NCBI GenBank assembly: GCA_002751075.1
Contig: NAOQ01000028.1
Span: 241,583 to 273,035 of the forward strand
Direction of reading: 5' to 3'
Length of the DNA stretch: 31,453 nt
Origin: Ichthyophonus hoferi
Lineage: Eukaryota > Opisthokonta > Ichthyosporea > Ichthyophonida > Ichthyophonidae
The notes beneath the pieces were generated by a model, which had not been told where the DNA came from, ran no database searches, and saw only the letters and a list, made by a program, of their open reading frames with translations. The position numbers and the translations under genes are program-made. Shown piece after piece: positions 1 through 11,300 of the stretch. Each line of letters starts with the position of its first letter. The first letter of the stretch is position 1.

Positions 1-480
1 GTTTTGGAGAAAATGTACATGTATATGTAGTAACTAAATACAACACATTACTGAAGGCTGAGTACCCTTGAACCTTCTTCTTCTCATTCCTATTGGACAT
101 AGTTTGTGGTTCCCTATACTTGAACTTGTTTTTCCTGTATTCAACCATCATTTCCCTAATGTTCTTGAGCATAGGACATTTCTTTTCAGGGTGAGAACCA
201 TTACAAATGGCACATTCCGCTGACATGGAGTATCCAAATTCTTGTCTTGGACCTTGATGTTTCAGAATAGCAATGGCTAAATGAAGAGAAGTTGATTGAA
301 CGTGCTGTGTATCCTGGAAAATAAAGTACTCTTTAAATTGTCGAAAATTTCTTCTTCCACGGTTGGAGAGCACAAATTAATTTACATATCTCATCATTTG
401 CTTGCATTTCCTTATTCTTAATATTGCAGATAAAAAAAGAAAAAGATAGTTCATCTCCAGCTCAGTGCCAACTAACCACC
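1..480 (-). mobile_element. Retroelement gag-like fossil with zinc knuckle (partial, runs off left edge)
   Basis: The minus strand encodes a basic region with a C-x2-C-x3-H-x4-C knuckle (core CAICNGSHPEKKC, near position 200), followed by a Lys/Arg-rich stretch that stays open to the window edge. This spacing differs by one residue from the usual retroviral/copia C-x2-C-x4-H-x4-C and is seen in gag-type nucleocapsid segments of some LTR elements. Upstream of the knuckle is an Arg-rich, Gln-rich stretch. The element looks broken and incomplete. Its pol part, if any, would lie left of the window. Family assignment beyond LTR gag-like is not possible from this piece, and a host zinc-knuckle gene is a weaker alternative. 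Confidence 0.45.
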
Positions 481-1019
481 CAGTAATTGTTTTTATGCCG
501 GTCATAAACTTACATCCTAGTTCCTGGGGTTTGGGGCTACACAGAAACTACTCTATATGGTGTTGGGATGCTGACGGGAACTGCTTTGAGTCATACTGTT
601 TATTCAATGCTTTCCAGGTGTCATAGGTAAATTAGTTGGGTTTCCACCTGATAACTTCTAGTTGAGGTCCAGCAATAGTATTACAAATACAGTAACTTGC
701 TAGGTTTTCTTTGTAGGATATGCTGTCACGGTTTAACCATTAAGCGTTAGTAGGTGGAGTTTTAATTTTTTCCTTGCACCTGCATAGAGATAACAGAACA
801 ATTAACTTATCTGACCATGATTTGAAGAAAATTGAATCTTTCTCCCCTACCCCTAAATATGTAAGGCTCGTTAATGGGAATAGGTGGAGAGTTGACCTGT
901 TGCATTCTTGATGTAATTGTAAGCTGATTAGGAGTCCTATTAAGTTGTTCAGCTGAAGAAGTTTATGATGAACAATCAGTGGATTTTGGTAAAGGTGCGG
1001 CTAAAGGAGTTGCTAGATT
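481..1019. other. Stretch between gag-like fossil and Ser/Thr-rich ORF; nothing recognised
   Basis: No convincing coding segment, RNA gene or repeat was seen. It may be decayed interior of the same minus-strand element as its two neighbours. Confidence 0.3.
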
Positions 1020-1682
1020 TTAATTTACTGTTATGGCTGATGGAGTCGCTGATTTTGTCTTTGCTATTGCAGCTGATGGAGTTGCAGCTTTTGTATTTTT
1101 GACTGGTTTGTCGGCGACAAGTGGTGGTGCAGATTGTGTATTATTTTGTGCCGCGGTTGGTGTAGTTGCTAGCTGTTGAGGAAAACGCTGTTCCTGTGCG
1201 GAAGTAGTGGGTGTTTGGGATGTAATAACTCTATCGTATTCTACATCGCCAATGTCAGTAATATCTCTATCAGAAGTAGATACAGTGTGCATAGATTCGT
1301 CTGAACTACTGCTTGATGATGATGCGGGTGGCTGATATATTGAATCAACGGCAGATATAAACGTCTTGGTAGAAATAGCGTCTGTATGCGGAGTGTCCTC
1401 TGAAGACGAGGGAAGATTTATCACTTTCCTCTTCTTCTCCATACAAATTCCCCTTAAAATAGTCCTTGGTGTCAAAGGAAGTGCCCTCTTAAAATGTTTT
1501 TTCTTGGACGCTTTTTCTGGTTGCATTTCATTATTTAAGAAACAAAATAAAAGACTAACATATCGTCTGGTAAAATGTACATTATTGGCCATAATTTCCA
1601 GTGCTGTTGTAAGATAAGTGATGGCCTTATATAGTTTCCACCACTCTACTGAAACCCGTTCAGTATAAATAGTACAAACCAT
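1020..1682 (-). CDS. Uncharacterised Ser/Thr/Pro/Ala-rich ORF, possibly gag-related
   Basis: An open frame of 220 codons with several in-frame ATGs; the true start could be near MANN or MQPEK rather than the most upstream Met. The N-terminal third is basic (KASKKKHFKR, MEKKRKV). The middle has a run of seven serines and acidic clusters, and the C-terminal part is Thr/Ala/Pro/Gln-rich low complexity with short AATPSA-like repeats. I recognise no catalytic motif or fold. It lies on the same strand as, and upstream of, the zinc-knuckle segment at the left edge, so it may be the leading part of the same retroelement's gag region. It could also be an unrelated disordered host protein or a chance ORF. 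The family cannot be named from the sequence. Confidence 0.3.
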   Translation of the reverse strand: MVCTIYTERVSVEWWKLYKAITYLTTALEIMANNVHFTRRYVSLLFCFLNNEMQPEKASKKKHFKRALPLTPRTILRGICMEKKRKVINLPSSSEDTPHTDAISTKTFISAVDSIYQPPASSSSSSSDESMHTVSTSDRDITDIGDVEYDRVITSQTPTTSAQEQRFPQQLATTPTAAQNNTQSAPPLVADKPVKNTKAATPSAAIAKTKSATPSAITVN

Positions 1683-1899
1683 AAATATGTCGTTTCTATG
1701 ACTATCATAACGATTGGGTTTACACTTTAGGTTAGTACTTGTCAGATTCCCAAAAATACCTAAGATTACCTAAAAAGATTTAAAGCAATCACGATCGCAA
1801 TTAATTAAGGTCAATTTGTAACCAATACAAATAGAAGTAAATAACACGATAATTAAATTAAACGAACAAATAAACGTTTGGAAAATGTTCTACCTGAAA

Positions 1900-2175
1900 A
1901 CATCTGCCAACACGTAATTCGGCCGAAGATCTGATAACACGTGAATCATAAAATTATTGGTCCAATATTAGTTGATTGCATAATGTTCTTGTAAATATCA
2001 ACCAGGTAAATTGATTTATCAATAAGGATCTTCACAATCGGTCCTACTCATTCATGAACACTACAACGATTGACACCCAAGATAAACAAATGTCGGAAAA
2101 AAATGAAAAGGAACAGAAACAACTAATAAATGACCCGGCACACCTGGACATAACCTCACATGCCTGTATACGTGC
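1900..2175 (+). repeat. LTR-like repeat copy A (diverged)
   Basis: Shares ordered blocks with copy C (3717-4130): a gataaca block, an 'ataaggatcttcacaatcgg' block (ataagaatctttgcaatcag in C), and a 'gataaacaaa..tcggaaa..gaaacaac' block followed by a shared cctgg..cacataac tail. By-eye divergence is large, so the copies are old. It is probably a solo or stranded LTR of the copia-like family nearby. Confidence 0.45.
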
Positions 2176-2234
2176 ATACCGATATGGGCAAATACAAATA
2201 CGCTCATGATACAAAATTTACATTTATTTATTAT

Positions 2235-2510
2235 ATGTTATTGTAAGATCGTTAACTCTGAATGAAACACGTAGTTAAAATTGATTTGCCAATACATGGT
2301 CTTCGCAGGTATTTACATTAGTGAATTGGCTAACGAGCCAGTCAAACAAGTACACTGCAGTATATCAAAATAGGATCAGACATTCCTAGTGAGTCTCTGT
2401 TATCTTTCATGAATAGTATTAGTCGATAAGAATATTTATGATTGGTTAGGTCCCATTTAGATTATTGAACACAGCTCTACGGGTGTTAAACCAAAAATAA
2501 CACTTGCGGT
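2235..2510 (+). repeat. LTR-like repeat copy B (diverged)
   Basis: Aligns with the first two thirds of copy C through shared words such as 'ttaactctgaatga', 'gagcca.tcaaa', 'taggatcaga..attcctagtg' and a 'cgataagaat' block. Copies B and C lie on either side of the copia RT fossil in the same orientation, which fits a remnant LTR pair. Confidence 0.5.
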
Positions 2511-3245
2511 AAAATGAAGTATTAAAGAAAATAAAAATCAATAATAAAGGCCCGCTCACATATACGCGGAAACACTAGTAAAAAATACAATCCGCTCACA
2601 CATACGCGGCATCAATAGAAAAATATTAAGTTCCCGTAAATGCACACTAAAATAATTTGCATTTAATTATATATATGTAATTATAAACATATCATATCGT
2701 TATTATAATATCTAGTACGGGCTCTCGCCTACGATAATCAGTGTCCAGATCTCTCGCTTGCTCAGAAGTCAGAGAACTGCTTACTAACATCAGATAGCAA
2801 CTATAGTTTTCATTTACATCGTAATATATCTCCCCTTACTAATCGATCTCATTGTGCAATTTCCATATTCGCACCCAGGCGCATCAAAACATCTATCCCT
2901 TCTGAATTAGAACAGAGATACAATTACTACAGCCGGTTACCTAGAGAGTTAGTATATGGGTCTTTTAAAGAACCTGTATCACAACAACAGTCTTAAAAAC
3001 AGATCCGATTAAGTGACTATTATCAACACTGATCCAGCAATATTAACTACTACCAGTTATGCAATTAGAGATCATGACAGCTGTAGACAAGTTAATAGAA
3101 TTGCCACAGTATCAGATATTTGTTGAACAATATCATTATATATATAGTCTTATTATACAACACCACAACACCCAATTAGCGACCCCGAAGCCTGTGAACA
3201 AGTCATTAGGGCTACTAAAAATTACTACAATAAGTCAATCATCAA
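2511..3245. other. Stretch without a supportable gene; paired 18-bp GC-rich repeat near its start
   Basis: Holds two almost identical 18-mers (2552-2569 and 2592-2609) and AT-rich sequence. A 63-codon plus-strand ORF at 3059-3250 has no recognisable similarity. The stretch lies between LTR-like copy B and the copia RT fossil and is probably decayed element interior. Confidence 0.3.
2552..2609 (+). repeat. Two copies of an 18-bp ccgctcaca..acgcgg motif, 40 bp apart
   Basis: ccgctcacatatacgcgg at 2552-2569 and ccgctcacacatacgcgg at 2592-2609 differ at one base. Each is bounded by ccgc/gcgg, which could pair. They stand out in AT-rich surroundings. Confidence 0.6.
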
Positions 3246-3249
3246 CGTA

Positions 3250-3770
3250 GCATCAAAGTGCTAGGAATTGGCCTATGGTATAAGCTATATATAAGCAGGG
3301 GTCTTTATCTGCTGGGTACATGCCTTGAGTGTATGAAAAATTATCCAATGTCTTGTTCCATCTGAGATCACTAATGTATAGTCTATGTAAGCATTTAGAT
3401 AGCTTACAAACCCACTTGTGGTCATCCAAGCCCGCCATGGATTGTGGTTGATGCATATATACTGTCTAAGCAATTCTGTATGCAGGTAAGGAGAGGTGAT
3501 GTCCAATTGGGTTGACTCATATTGACAAGCTGTGGTAATAATGGTGAATATTCTTCTTACAGTGAAAAAGCTGGTCATTGGAGATGATAAGTTGAATAAG
3601 TCCCTGTTTTTGGTCTCCATGCTGCCTTGACCATGGTGGTGGGCTCTAGGTTGAATAACCACTCAGGTTTTATCCTTTTTTCTATGGAATACCCATAGAT
3701 TTTATAGGATGGTTGTTGCATTGTTACAAAACTATTAACTCTGAATGAACACCTAGTTTGGCCCAAGTCC
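3250..3770 (-). mobile_element. Ty1/copia-type reverse transcriptase fossil
   Basis: The minus strand reads as decayed copia RT. One segment resembles the family's 'QLD(V)..A(F/Y)L.(G/T)EL...IY(M/I)' core (here QLDITSPYLHTELLRQYICI). Another resembles the 'VC.L.K.LYGL....R.W...L' block (here VCKLSKCLHRLYISDLRWNK) followed by a D-P-C-L-Y-I segment as in copia. The integrase, gag and RNase H parts are not recognisable around it, so the element is internally deleted. The copy is broken several times over and old. LTR-like repeat copies flank it on both sides in the same orientation. Confidence 0.7.
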
Positions 3771-4130
3771 TGATAACAGCGGATCGTGAAATGATCTACT
3801 AGTTATTTGCATTGTTTCCATCGGGCAAATTCATTTGTCAATACAACGCACACTTAAAATAACTTAAATCAACGAGGTAATTAGCCAAAGAGCCATTCAA
3901 ATGGGGATAGAACAGTATTGAGATAAGATCAGATGATTCTAGTGGGTCTCAGTGATTTTCCGTGAATTGTTAGCCGATAAGAATCTTTGCAATCAGTCCC
4001 ATTTACAATAATAAATGCATTGGGTGCTACTATATTTAACACTCACGATAAACAAAGATCGGGAAAGTCTAAAAGAAACCGAAACAACCGATAACCACCC
4101 CCCACCCCCCGACCCCCCTGGTTCACATAA
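3717..4130 (+). repeat. LTR-like repeat copy C (longest copy)
   Basis: Contains all blocks found separately in copies A and B and ends in a C-rich tract. It lies immediately upstream (on the minus strand) of the copia RT fossil, the place expected for that element's 5' LTR, with most of the interior missing. Confidence 0.5.
4098..4118 (-). other. Three runs of six C; G-quadruplex-prone on the minus strand
   Basis: Runs of six C at 4098-4103, 4105-4110 and 4113-4118, separated by one or two bases. The complementary strand has three G6 runs, enough to divide into four or more G3 tracts. Confidence 0.5.
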
Positions 4131-4590
4131 CGCCGCAGCAGAATGTATGTGAAATTTTCCTGCTCGCTCTGGCTCTGGCTCTGGCTCTGGCTACCAAGTT
4201 ACCAAGTTTGACTGGTTAGTCATACAGAACCAATTGTATTTTTGTACTGGAGCTAATTGCATTTCGCTGTTTATATTTGAACAAAAAAAGTTTTTTTGGT
4301 TAATTATAGAAGCCGTGGCCATAATTTTGCTATATAGGGCTATATGATACTCTTACTTATTAGCTCTACTAGAGATTTATGCCTAATAATCTTTATGGCT
4401 GGGAGAATATAATATTAGTAATTGCATGTAATATCCCCTGCCTTATGTAGCCTTAATACATTATGTACGCTAAATATTGTATCCAATAGGGCTGCAGGGC
4501 GCAGTACTTGGTGCATCATAGAGTGTAGCAACAGGGCATTTATTCTAGATAAATCAGCATCTATGGACCGTATTTATACCATTTGGTCAA
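4131..4590. other. Non-coding stretch with a short (TCTGGC)n tandem repeat
   Basis: A hexanucleotide run occupies about 4166-4192, followed by a duplicated accaagtt. No gene is seen. Confidence 0.4.
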
Positions 4591-4800
4591 AGTTGTAGTG
4601 TCTTTGTTAATCGTATATCGTGTTTAGAACCTTTTTCATCGTTAGATGTTTCCGTTCCTTTTATCTTTTCCGTAGTATCCATTTATCACGGGTGTCAATC
4701 ATAACTGTCGTCGACCGATTTGTAAAGATTCTTATTGACTTTCGAATTCAATTTACAGATGACCATTAATGCTCAAGTAGTATGATCTAATCTAATACTA
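4591..4800 (-). repeat. LTR-like repeat copy D (inverted)
   Basis: Read on the minus strand, this gives 'caataagaatctttacaaat', 'gattgacacccgtgataaa' and an 'aaaaggaacggaaac' block in the same order as in copies A and C. It is the only inverted copy of the four. Confidence 0.45.
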
Positions 4801-5129
4801 ATTTGTCCCTACTTGAACGGCCAGCCATTTTTCTTTTGTCCTCGCATTCTATTTGCCTGGCTGGCAATCCATTAATATTAGACTAATTAATTAAAGATCC
4901 GCTTGTTTAGCTATTTAAAAAGAAGTCTAAATTAATTAAATATTCATCTTTTAACGCTCCACCTCGGCTTAGCCGAATTATTTCACCTAAGGCTATAATT
5001 CCGAATGACGTTCACAATGGTGGTGGCGTGGCACCCAATTAATGTACAAAAAAATGTAAGAGATGACTTAGACGAAATCTACGTGTTCATCTAGTTAATG
5101 GTCTAGCAAGATTCGCACCTATTGATAAA

Positions 5130-5590
5130 TTAGTTTGCCTGGTAATCACCAAATATTGGACCAATCACTTCAAGATCCGCGCCTGTTACTCTTGCAACAG
5201 ACTCGCCCTTACCCCCCATGTCCGTCCGCAGTGTGGTACGAAAGTGATAAGTACTAACTGGGGTCAGTTCTGAGTATTTTGAACATCTTTTAATTAGTGT
5301 ATCAATTTCTTTTGATTCGACAGTTATTGTACGTACTCTTGCAAGAAAAACGTGTGTAGCTTTACTCACAGCAGGACTCACAATTTAATCATATAGGTAC
5401 TTGGAATCAAGCCTGACCGGTAGTTATGTAAAGGTTATTCATGGATTTACCTATTGTACAAGCAGAGATTCTTTTTGTAGCACCGAAAAATGTCACTTGA
5501 TCATTTACAAGATACGTCGGTAGATATTGGCAGGCTTTACCTTTGCAGCTGACAGCCAAGGTGGTGCTGTTACATTCATTTTATCGATGG
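5130..5590 (-). other. Unrecognised, probably broken coding-like relic
   Basis: The minus strand holds coding-like segments with normal amino-acid composition and higher GC than the flanks. The longest is an 83-codon frame at 5130-5381 containing TTLRTDMGGKGESVARVTGA, and a second open segment lies just upstream. I do not recognise the protein. Its position beside retroelement fossils suggests a decayed mobile or viral insertion, but a decayed host gene fits equally well. No start, splice signals or intact gene structure could be established. Confidence 0.3.
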
Positions 5591-8247
5591 TATTCTGAAT
5601 TAAAAGGCTGTGGACTATATATCGGTGCCCAACCCGTATTCTAGTTATTATCTCATTCATATTGAACAGCAGCCCATAGTTTCAAGCAGAGAATAAAAAT
5701 AAAAATCGGAAAACTTTGGCCAGTATTTCCGTGTGTCGGTCCTGTTGCAAATAGAGACTTTCACACTCTTAAAATAATATTCACCGTATATATACTACTT
5801 AAAATAGTAGCATCAATTGTTTGTGGCTACAATTATTTTAGCCTATGTTGTACATGTAACCTTCTCAACACCAAAACATGGCTTTGGTTTCTAGCGACCG
5901 AGCTATCTTGACCCATGTGTTAGGTATGATTACTGTGTTGTGATTCGTTTTTCATTGGTTATTCCTCGAATCCAATCAGGTCCAAGTAAATTAAGCGTCT
6001 AGCATGAGCTAATCCATTAAAAGGTATAGTTCGTGATCTCCTATTCAAAACCTAATATACTAATTATTAATGCTACGAAATTGTAAAGATACGAAAACTA
6101 GATGTAATTGCATCACTTTATGCCTTTCCATAATAAGAAATTATAATATGAGACTTGTTTAATAGAGTGATACTATGAATTATACCTGATAATTCATGTC
6201 TGGTAGCTTAATTTAGCTACTAATTATTTTGTTTTACTCATAACTTGTGCTCCAGGGCAGAGATATCTTGTATCCATTGCTTTTATATATATATTATTAT
6301 AGATTTTTATTTTTGGGTCTTTAATTTGATTACTGGCCAATGTGCACCTTTTGCCAGCTATCGTTTAGGGAGCTTAGTAATTAAGCAGTTTTTCCTCTAG
6401 GATAAACCTAATATATGACATAACACCTTCAACATATTATAGTCTGTGTATAAACATGAGTTGAGCCACTGAATCAAGGTATAAGGAATTTATCAGGTTG
6501 CACAACCATGTGCTGACTCTTTGTCACAAATATGTTATTCTTCTATTATCTATTATGCAGAGATAATACAGACAATACACCGATAGTTTCTATTGCTTGG
6601 CCCCAATCTGTTTTGTGATCGTACACCTGATTTTTATAGAATAACCATATCGTTTGATTTATGTATATTGTACGTAATTTAAAATAAAGATGTCCTTTTA
6701 ATAAATTATATAAATTATATTACGATTGGGAATATGAGTTTTATTGCTCTAAATGATATGAATTATTTGAGTTATGCACATCCAGTCTGCATGTGTTGGA
6801 CTTTGGAGCATACATAGTTTAAACAGATTCACATCTCGGTTTTTTAACCTAATGCCAACTTTTTATAAATGATTTGTAACGAATTGTTTAATTGGTGTAA
6901 TGAATTTATTTGGTTTTGAAAAAGAAAGAGCAAATACGAGGGCAGCGTAGAAACAAAGAGGGATTTGGTATTTGTTCATTTGGGTTTTTCATAATAGATA
7001 AGATAATTTTATTTAAATGTCGTAAGATGCCAAGATCCAGCTATTTGCCATAACTGATTTGCACGTAATGTAATGCCATTTTTGAGAACCACTCCCAAAC
7101 TTAGGGTCATCTAGCTAATTACCTACGTATTGGAATACAATCTGCAAACTTATTTTTTACGCAACATCCAACATTTAGCAATTTTCATTCGACCCACTTA
7201 GATTGGCATATAGTTGAATGTGGGGGTAGATTTTAATTATTATCAGACTGATTCGAGGTTTACGGTGATATGGAATTATTCGATTCAATATATAGCTGTT
7301 ATCGGTACTTTGGCACTGGCACACCTGACCAATCTATATAAATATTTAAGACAGAATTGTATATATAGTTTAATTTTTAATTAATATAATTGCAATATCT
7401 AATCTATTATATCTATTAAATTAGTAAGGAAAAACAGAAAAACAGAAAAATTATTATATCTTCATTGTCTTATCACTTATGAGCTTGGTGGAGATAAATC
7501 AGTCCAAAACAAACCATACTACAATATTTGGCGAGTGTAATTTTGGTAAAAAAAAGGTTATTTAATCTTTGCTCTTGCTCCAAAATCTCCATCTAATTAT
7601 CTAATTACGGCAAAGATGCGAACTTGCTCCCAATTAGCATATGATACGTCGATTACGTAAGCATCTGGTGGGAATCCCCTCCCCTATCATCAAGCTCCCG
7701 CCACTCCATTAATCAATAAACAATTCCTTGAATACCTTGAACAGTATTATGATTGATTACAACTAACAAAAATGGACTAAGTATGTCAATTATATTCATG
7801 CAAAATCAATCATATCCAAGCAATATATACCATAAAAATAATCTAATTTTTTTTTTCTTCAAAAAAGTATAGTATAATAGTATAGAGATGTAATTTTTTA
7901 AAGAGATTACATCTTCTACATATAGATTCGTTTTTTATAATATATGAATTTTCATTCCGAGATACTCCCAAATCGGCTGCCTTGATAATTTGGTAATAGT
8001 TCGACAATTAACAGGCAGAGCAATGCCATTGGTGGCAAGGACAGAGTAAATAGAGCTGGCTATCCATTCGATCAGACACAGACATCACATCAGGCATCTA
8101 TTAGAATAATTGTGGAATCATATATTTTTAGCAGTCACTCATTAAGTATATTTGTTGGTGAAGTTTCAAGATAGTGCAACTTTTGTGGTAGTAGTTTCGC
8201 ATATAGTATGAACCAGTATAGTAGCCTTTGCAATCAAATCATACAAT
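5591..8247. other. Long intergenic region upstream of chitin synthase; nothing recognised
   Basis: AT-rich DNA with no ORF of supportable length and no tRNA-like or rRNA-like sequence found by eye. Its right end must include the chitin synthase promoter. Confidence 0.4.
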
Positions 8248-8297
8248 TATAAAAGCGTACGTTATATCAATATATATATATATATATATATATATAT
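8248..8297 (+). promoter_or_regulatory. TATAAAAG box and (TA)n tract upstream of chitin synthase
   Basis: TATAAAAG at 8248-8255 matches the TATA consensus about 140 bp before the ATG. A pure TA tract follows at 8271-8297. Promoter function is inferred from position only. Confidence 0.35.
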
Positions 8298-8392
8298 CTT
8301 TTCAACTTAGACAAAACAAAGGTAACTGTAAACTAGTGATACCTATAAATATTTGAACAGAGCACAAATTTTATTATATACAAAACGGCATA

Positions 8393-11300
8393 ATGGATTC
8401 CTTAGGAATACCGGAGCCGTCTCACCAAAGCGATAAAAAACCTCAGTCGCCAAGAATGAGCAATTTGCACCGAAGTGGTTCCATTTTTTCTTTGAATAAA
8501 AATAGCTTGATTTCACCCAGCAACAATAGTCCTGGAGGAAGCTCCAGTAGTAATAGGAGTAATCGGTTACATCAAATCAACTGTCCCAACCTGAACAACA
8601 ACACAAATGCAAATGAACAATGTATTTGTGGTGTGACACCAAAGATCCCTAGACTGTCGCTGACTGAAATGCACCCTTCTTCCGAAGGAGTTGCACATTA
8701 TGAGACAGAATCCTTTGTTAATGTTCAGATGGACACTTTTAGTAACCATAGCCACACTAATGCATCGAGTACTCTTAACACTCCTGGACTATCCCGCCCC
8801 TGCTCTGTGGAATCAGCCATTCGTGCTCAGAGTCTCAGTATTCTAATGGGTAGTAGAAGCTTTGGAGGGAGTTCATTGAGCTCCAGTGCTACGAGCGCTA
8901 GTTGTAGCGGTAGCAACCACAGTACACATAGTAATGCTGTCAAGTCCCGTACTGGTGTTAGCAGAAGTTCCATTAGTTCTGCTTCTGCCATATCTCGCAA
9001 GGTGTCTAAAAGCGTTCTTCTTCCTAGCATCATCACCACACGCTTTGGAGCTTTTAGCGGGCCTGAACATCACCGTCCTGATAGCAACACGAAATACTTT
9101 AGCCCTGCCAAACAGCAAGATAGGAGAGTTTGTGCTGTAGTCTATCCATTCTTCAATGAGGGGAGACGTGAACTGGAACGATCTGTTCAGGGTATACATA
9201 AACAGGCCATTGATTTACAACCACTGGGAATCGACGTATATGTGGTGGCTATTATGGATGGCTGGTGGAGAGCGACAGCCGACATGAAGCAGTATGTAAA
9301 AGAGATGTTCCCTTGCGATGACTGGGTGGACGAGCCATGGTGGGACTATATTAATACTATTCCTGAGGCAGAAGACGTAGTAGAGACATATGTTTTACAG
9401 CGCGTCAATGCCATGGGGCATATAGAGGGAGTTAATATTGGTAAGTGTATGTATATGCATGTGACGGTTGCTGATTGAGGGTGTAATGGTAATTACTTGC
9501 TTACATTTTATTTTATTTATTATCCTAGCACCCTCTTTCCTTCGTTCAACTTCTTCCCCACTCTAACCATCTACCCTATTTCTCTTCCTTAGGTAATAAT
9601 ATGTGGTTAAACATGACTATGATTATTAAGCGTGATAACCGACGTAAACACAACTCCCACGAGTGGTTTTTTATGGGTTTTTGTCCAGCCTATAACTCCG
9701 AGTATGCCTTTGCCACTGATTGTGGTACCTTATATGCCGACAAATGTCTTTTACATTTGATCGAATATATGGAAAATCACCCGGAAGTAGCTGCATCTAC
9801 TGGCAGACAACGTGTGATGAGTGCCGCCATGCAAGAGACGGAGGACGAAGGGTTTATTGCCATGTGGTATCGTGCCAGTCAGGCTTACGATTACGAAGCC
9901 TCCATTTCTTCCTTCCAAGGTGCCTTCTCATTGGTCGGAATGCTACCTGTGCTGCCTGGACCCTGTGGTCTCTACCGCATGAGTGATATTCAGGTTGGTT
10001 TAATTTTCCTTATTCAATAGTATATTATACTTATTAATTAATTGTATTGCTCCTCATTTCTTTCTATATAAGTTTTTTTATATTTTTTATTACCCCCATG
10101 CCCCATCCACCTCAACTCGTTCTTATACCTTGCCTCCTCCCCTCTCTCCTCTCTCCTCTCAATTTAGGGTGAATGCCTAGATTATTACTTCAACACTGTC
10201 AACATGAATCCAGACGACACTGGAATGATTACGGGTAACTTGTTGTTAGCCGAAGATCGTATTCTTTCTTATGCAGCTGCCCTGAAAACAGGGAAGTTTA
10301 CCATGTGGGTTCCTCACGCTGTGTTTTACTTTGAGGCTGAAACCGATTCATCTGCCTTTATTGCCCAGAGAAGACGTTGGACCAACGGTTCGTTTGCAGG
10401 CTATATCTTCTTAGTTTTAACCCATCCAGGACTTCTACTGCATTCCAACCATACCTGGTATGTAATGTGTTGAACCTCTCTCTGATTTATGCATGTATGT
10501 TCTTACTGTCAGATGTCCCCGTTGTTATGAAATAATTTTAAATTTGTCTTCCTCCCTCGCCGCAAGTGAAAAATATATACTATATCTATTTTTACCCTAA
10601 CTTGTTAAATCCATTACGCAGTTAGATTTTCGCGAGACAATATTTTATATATTTTTTTCACAAAGCTAATTGAGCTTATCAATTAACTCCCTTTCCCTTA
10701 TCTTTTTTACTTCACAGGTATTTCAAAATAGGATCTACCTTCCTTCTCTTCCTTCAGTTGCTGATGTTCTTTTTGGTATCTATCTCTCCTGCCATTTTTA
10801 TGTCCATGGGCTTCTACTCCGTAAGAAGCATCGGTGTTTTCCCAGAGAACATAATCCCGTTTGTTCAATTTGGCGAACTCGTATTTTACTGTCTTCTGTA
10901 CCTTGGATTTATTTTTGTTCACAATCAAATCAAGTTTGTGCCTATTCTTTACTACACTGCCCTTTTCTTTAATGCCATACTATTGATGATGATTCTCACT
11001 GGAATCATCGTATCTGCCATCTTCCGTGACTTTATCGTGATAGTAATTGGTAAGTAGCATATAATATTGGATATATTATATTATATTCACTCTTTGTTTC
11101 CGTATTTATTTCTAGCTAAAGCATAAAAATTTGTACATTATTATTGTAATTTGCCTTGAAATTGAGTTGCTTACCTGGCCAACAGAATCCCTCTGTGGTA
11201 AACGACTTGCAAATCCTGTTGTGGTTAAAAACATTTTTAATATATTTAGCGCACTTAACACGAAAGATCTTTATTGCAGGTAACTAACCAAACCGACCCC

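Noticed and set aside
1366-1617. Plus-strand 83-codon ORF
   Set aside because: It is the complement of the longer minus-strand Ser/Thr-rich ORF and has no features of its own.
5950-5985. TCGAATCC resembling a tRNA T-loop
   Set aside because: No matching A box, anticodon arm or acceptor stem was found around it on either strand.
8567-9199. Several ORFs antisense or in alternative frames to chitin synthase exon 1
   Set aside because: They are shadows of a strongly supported exon whose frame continues in phase through six introns.
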